From an uncultured Opitutia bacterium (GTDB taxonomy: Bacteria; Verrucomicrobiota; Verrucomicrobiia; Opitutales; UBA953), in NCBI GenBank assembly GCA_903829855.1, contig CAIKRN010000287.1, positions 1-14,465 of the forward strand: DNA of 14,465 nt. The letters are read 5' to 3'. A model generated the notes under the pieces. The model saw only the letters and a program-made list of their open reading frames with translations. It was not told where the DNA came from and made no database searches. The position numbers were made by a program, and so were the translations under genes. Positions 14,036-14,465 of this stretch are shown piece by piece. The stretch's first letter is position 1, and each line of letters starts with the position of its first letter.

Positions 14036-14287
14036 GCTCACGTTTTTCTTCGGTGGGTGTCGTGCCACGCCCTTGAATGGGGGGCTCAAAAAGATTCCTT
14101 CGGGGTGTGCCTCCTGGAGTGAGGGCAAAACAGGTGCCCTTAATAACCCCTAAATCCCGCAAGAAGGGTGCCGAAAGGTGTTCGGAATCCCCAGCAAACT
14201 CGCAGATCGGAGTGAAAGGGGACTTAAGCCCCTATTGTCAGGGGTTTCATTGTCCGTAAGTCCTTTACTATCAGAGCTGAAAAGGGG
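14036..14287. other. Intergenic stretch without a convincing gene
   Basis: I find no ORF with family features on either strand here. The open minus-strand frames have odd composition and run across the Sel1 gene end or the tRNA fragment. The notable structure is the trio AGGGG (14217-14221), CCCCT (14229-14233), AGGGG (14240-14244), which allows two mutually exclusive hairpins. Confidence 0.5.
14217..14233 (-). terminator. Possible terminator or alternative hairpin downstream of the tRNA fragment
   Basis: On the minus strand AGGGG and CCCCT form a 5-bp stem with a 7-nt loop, followed by TTTC. It is about 55 nt beyond the 3' end of the tRNA fragment and could end transcripts from that side. 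The T-tract is short. The alternative partner at 14240-14244 would compete for the same arm. Confidence 0.25.
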
Positions 14288-14327
14288 TGGGCCCACCGGG
14301 ATTTGAACCCAGAACCAAGGGATCATC
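14288..14327 (-). tRNA. tRNA 3' half (from anticodon position to discriminator), 5' half absent
   Basis: Read on the minus strand, the fragment has GAT at the anticodon position (14325-14327), then GA (37-38) and TCCCT as anticodon-stem 3' strand (14318-14322). Next come a 5-nt variable loop TGGTT, the T arm CTGGG-TTCAAAT-CCCGG (14296-14312), the acceptor strand TGGGCCC (14289-14295) and discriminator A (14288). CCA is not encoded. The expected 5' partners, AGGGA for the anticodon stem and GGGCCCA for the acceptor, are missing from the adjoining sequence to the window end. The break at the anticodon loop is typical of integration sites. If intact elsewhere, the anticodon GAT would suggest an isoleucine tRNA, but this is tentative. 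Confidence 0.6.
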
Positions 14328-14425
14328 CATGGGGTCAGGCCGTACCCTAACGTAGGCGTAACTAGATTTGCCAATTTAGGGCGTGTTTAGTTGCACCCTT
14401 AACCAAGGTGCGGCCTGACCCCGTG
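14328..14425. repeat. 19-bp imperfect inverted repeat abutting the tRNA half
   Basis: Arm 14328-14346 (CATGGGGTCAGGCCGTACC) pairs with 14407-14425 (GGTGCGGCCTGACCCCGTG) over 19 positions, with two G.T pairs. The 60-bp interior contains a second nested pairing, GTAACTA (14358-14364) with TAGTTGC (14388-14394). The outer arm begins at the base next to the tRNA fragment. This could be the end of a mobile element or a structured RNA. No transposase is visible inside the window; 14426-14465 is too short to interpret. Confidence 0.65.
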
Positions 14426-14465
14426 TTCTGCCCTCCGCCAAGCAGGCGGCGAGGAAGGCGAAGAA

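Noticed and set aside
13770..14374. Minus-strand ORFs of 130 and 74 codons
   Set aside because: The first overlaps the Sel1 3' end and is Pro/Arg-rich without family features; the second translates the tRNA half and hairpins.
14288..14465. Complete tRNA or tmRNA gene
   Set aside because: No 5' acceptor strand GGGCCCA, D arm or anticodon-stem partner is found up to the window end. A tmRNA could extend past the edge, but the bases before the anticodon belong to the inverted repeat and no tag-like ANxxxALAA reading is visible.
1..14465. CRISPR array
   Set aside because: No regularly spaced short direct repeats; the repeats present are a 36-bp pair 702 bp apart and a coding 108-bp tandem unit.

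Overview
The window looks like a chromosomal segment of a Verrucomicrobiota/Planctomycetota-type bacterium, most likely Verrucomicrobiota. The main reason is an intact pair encoding a PSCyt1-DUF1549-DUF1553 cytochrome-like protein and a Tat-exported DUF1501 protein, families strongly expanded in that superphylum. Exported hydrolases, a leucine-rich-repeat protein and several Sel1-repeat lipoproteins fit the same picture. Base composition is moderately GC-rich, and no gene I checked has a convincing Shine-Dalgarno sequence.

Region 1 (1-9832) is a block of envelope or secreted proteins. It starts with the 3' part of a metzincin-type zinc protease with a PKD domain. The convergent minus-strand pair DUF1553 then DUF1501 follows, with 4 nt between the genes. 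A divergent promoter region (6229-6363) holds a long near-perfect dyad. From there a plus-strand run encodes a Tat-exported metallo-beta-lactamase-fold hydrolase, an exported alpha/beta-hydrolase and an LRR-like exported protein. It ends at a convergent small membrane-anchored coiled-coil protein. Nearly every product carries an export signal, so the block acts outside the cytoplasm, but no single pathway can be named.

Region 2 (about 9833-13932) is more accessory in character. Four short plus-strand genes (three Sel1-repeat proteins, one GYF/DUF4339-like membrane protein) are interspersed with an SGNH hydrolase on the minus strand. Each of the four has its own copy of the same upstream module: a 31-bp element at -62/-61 to the start codon, with core ATTAACGATGCnCGC (variant ATTATCAATG at the first gene), plus a -10-like TAnnnT box 8-10 nt before the ATG. 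This implies a co-regulated set, possibly transcribed without leaders. The last Sel1 gene is bracketed by 36-bp direct repeats that seem to split an older small ORF, so it looks like an inserted cassette.

Region 3 (13933-14465) has no convincing complete gene. It holds the tail of the split ORF, possible hairpins, and on the minus strand a tRNA 3' half that begins exactly at the anticodon and lacks its 5' half. A 19-bp imperfect inverted repeat starting GGGGTCAGGCC in its core directly abuts this half. Together these suggest a mobile-element or genomic-island boundary at the right edge.
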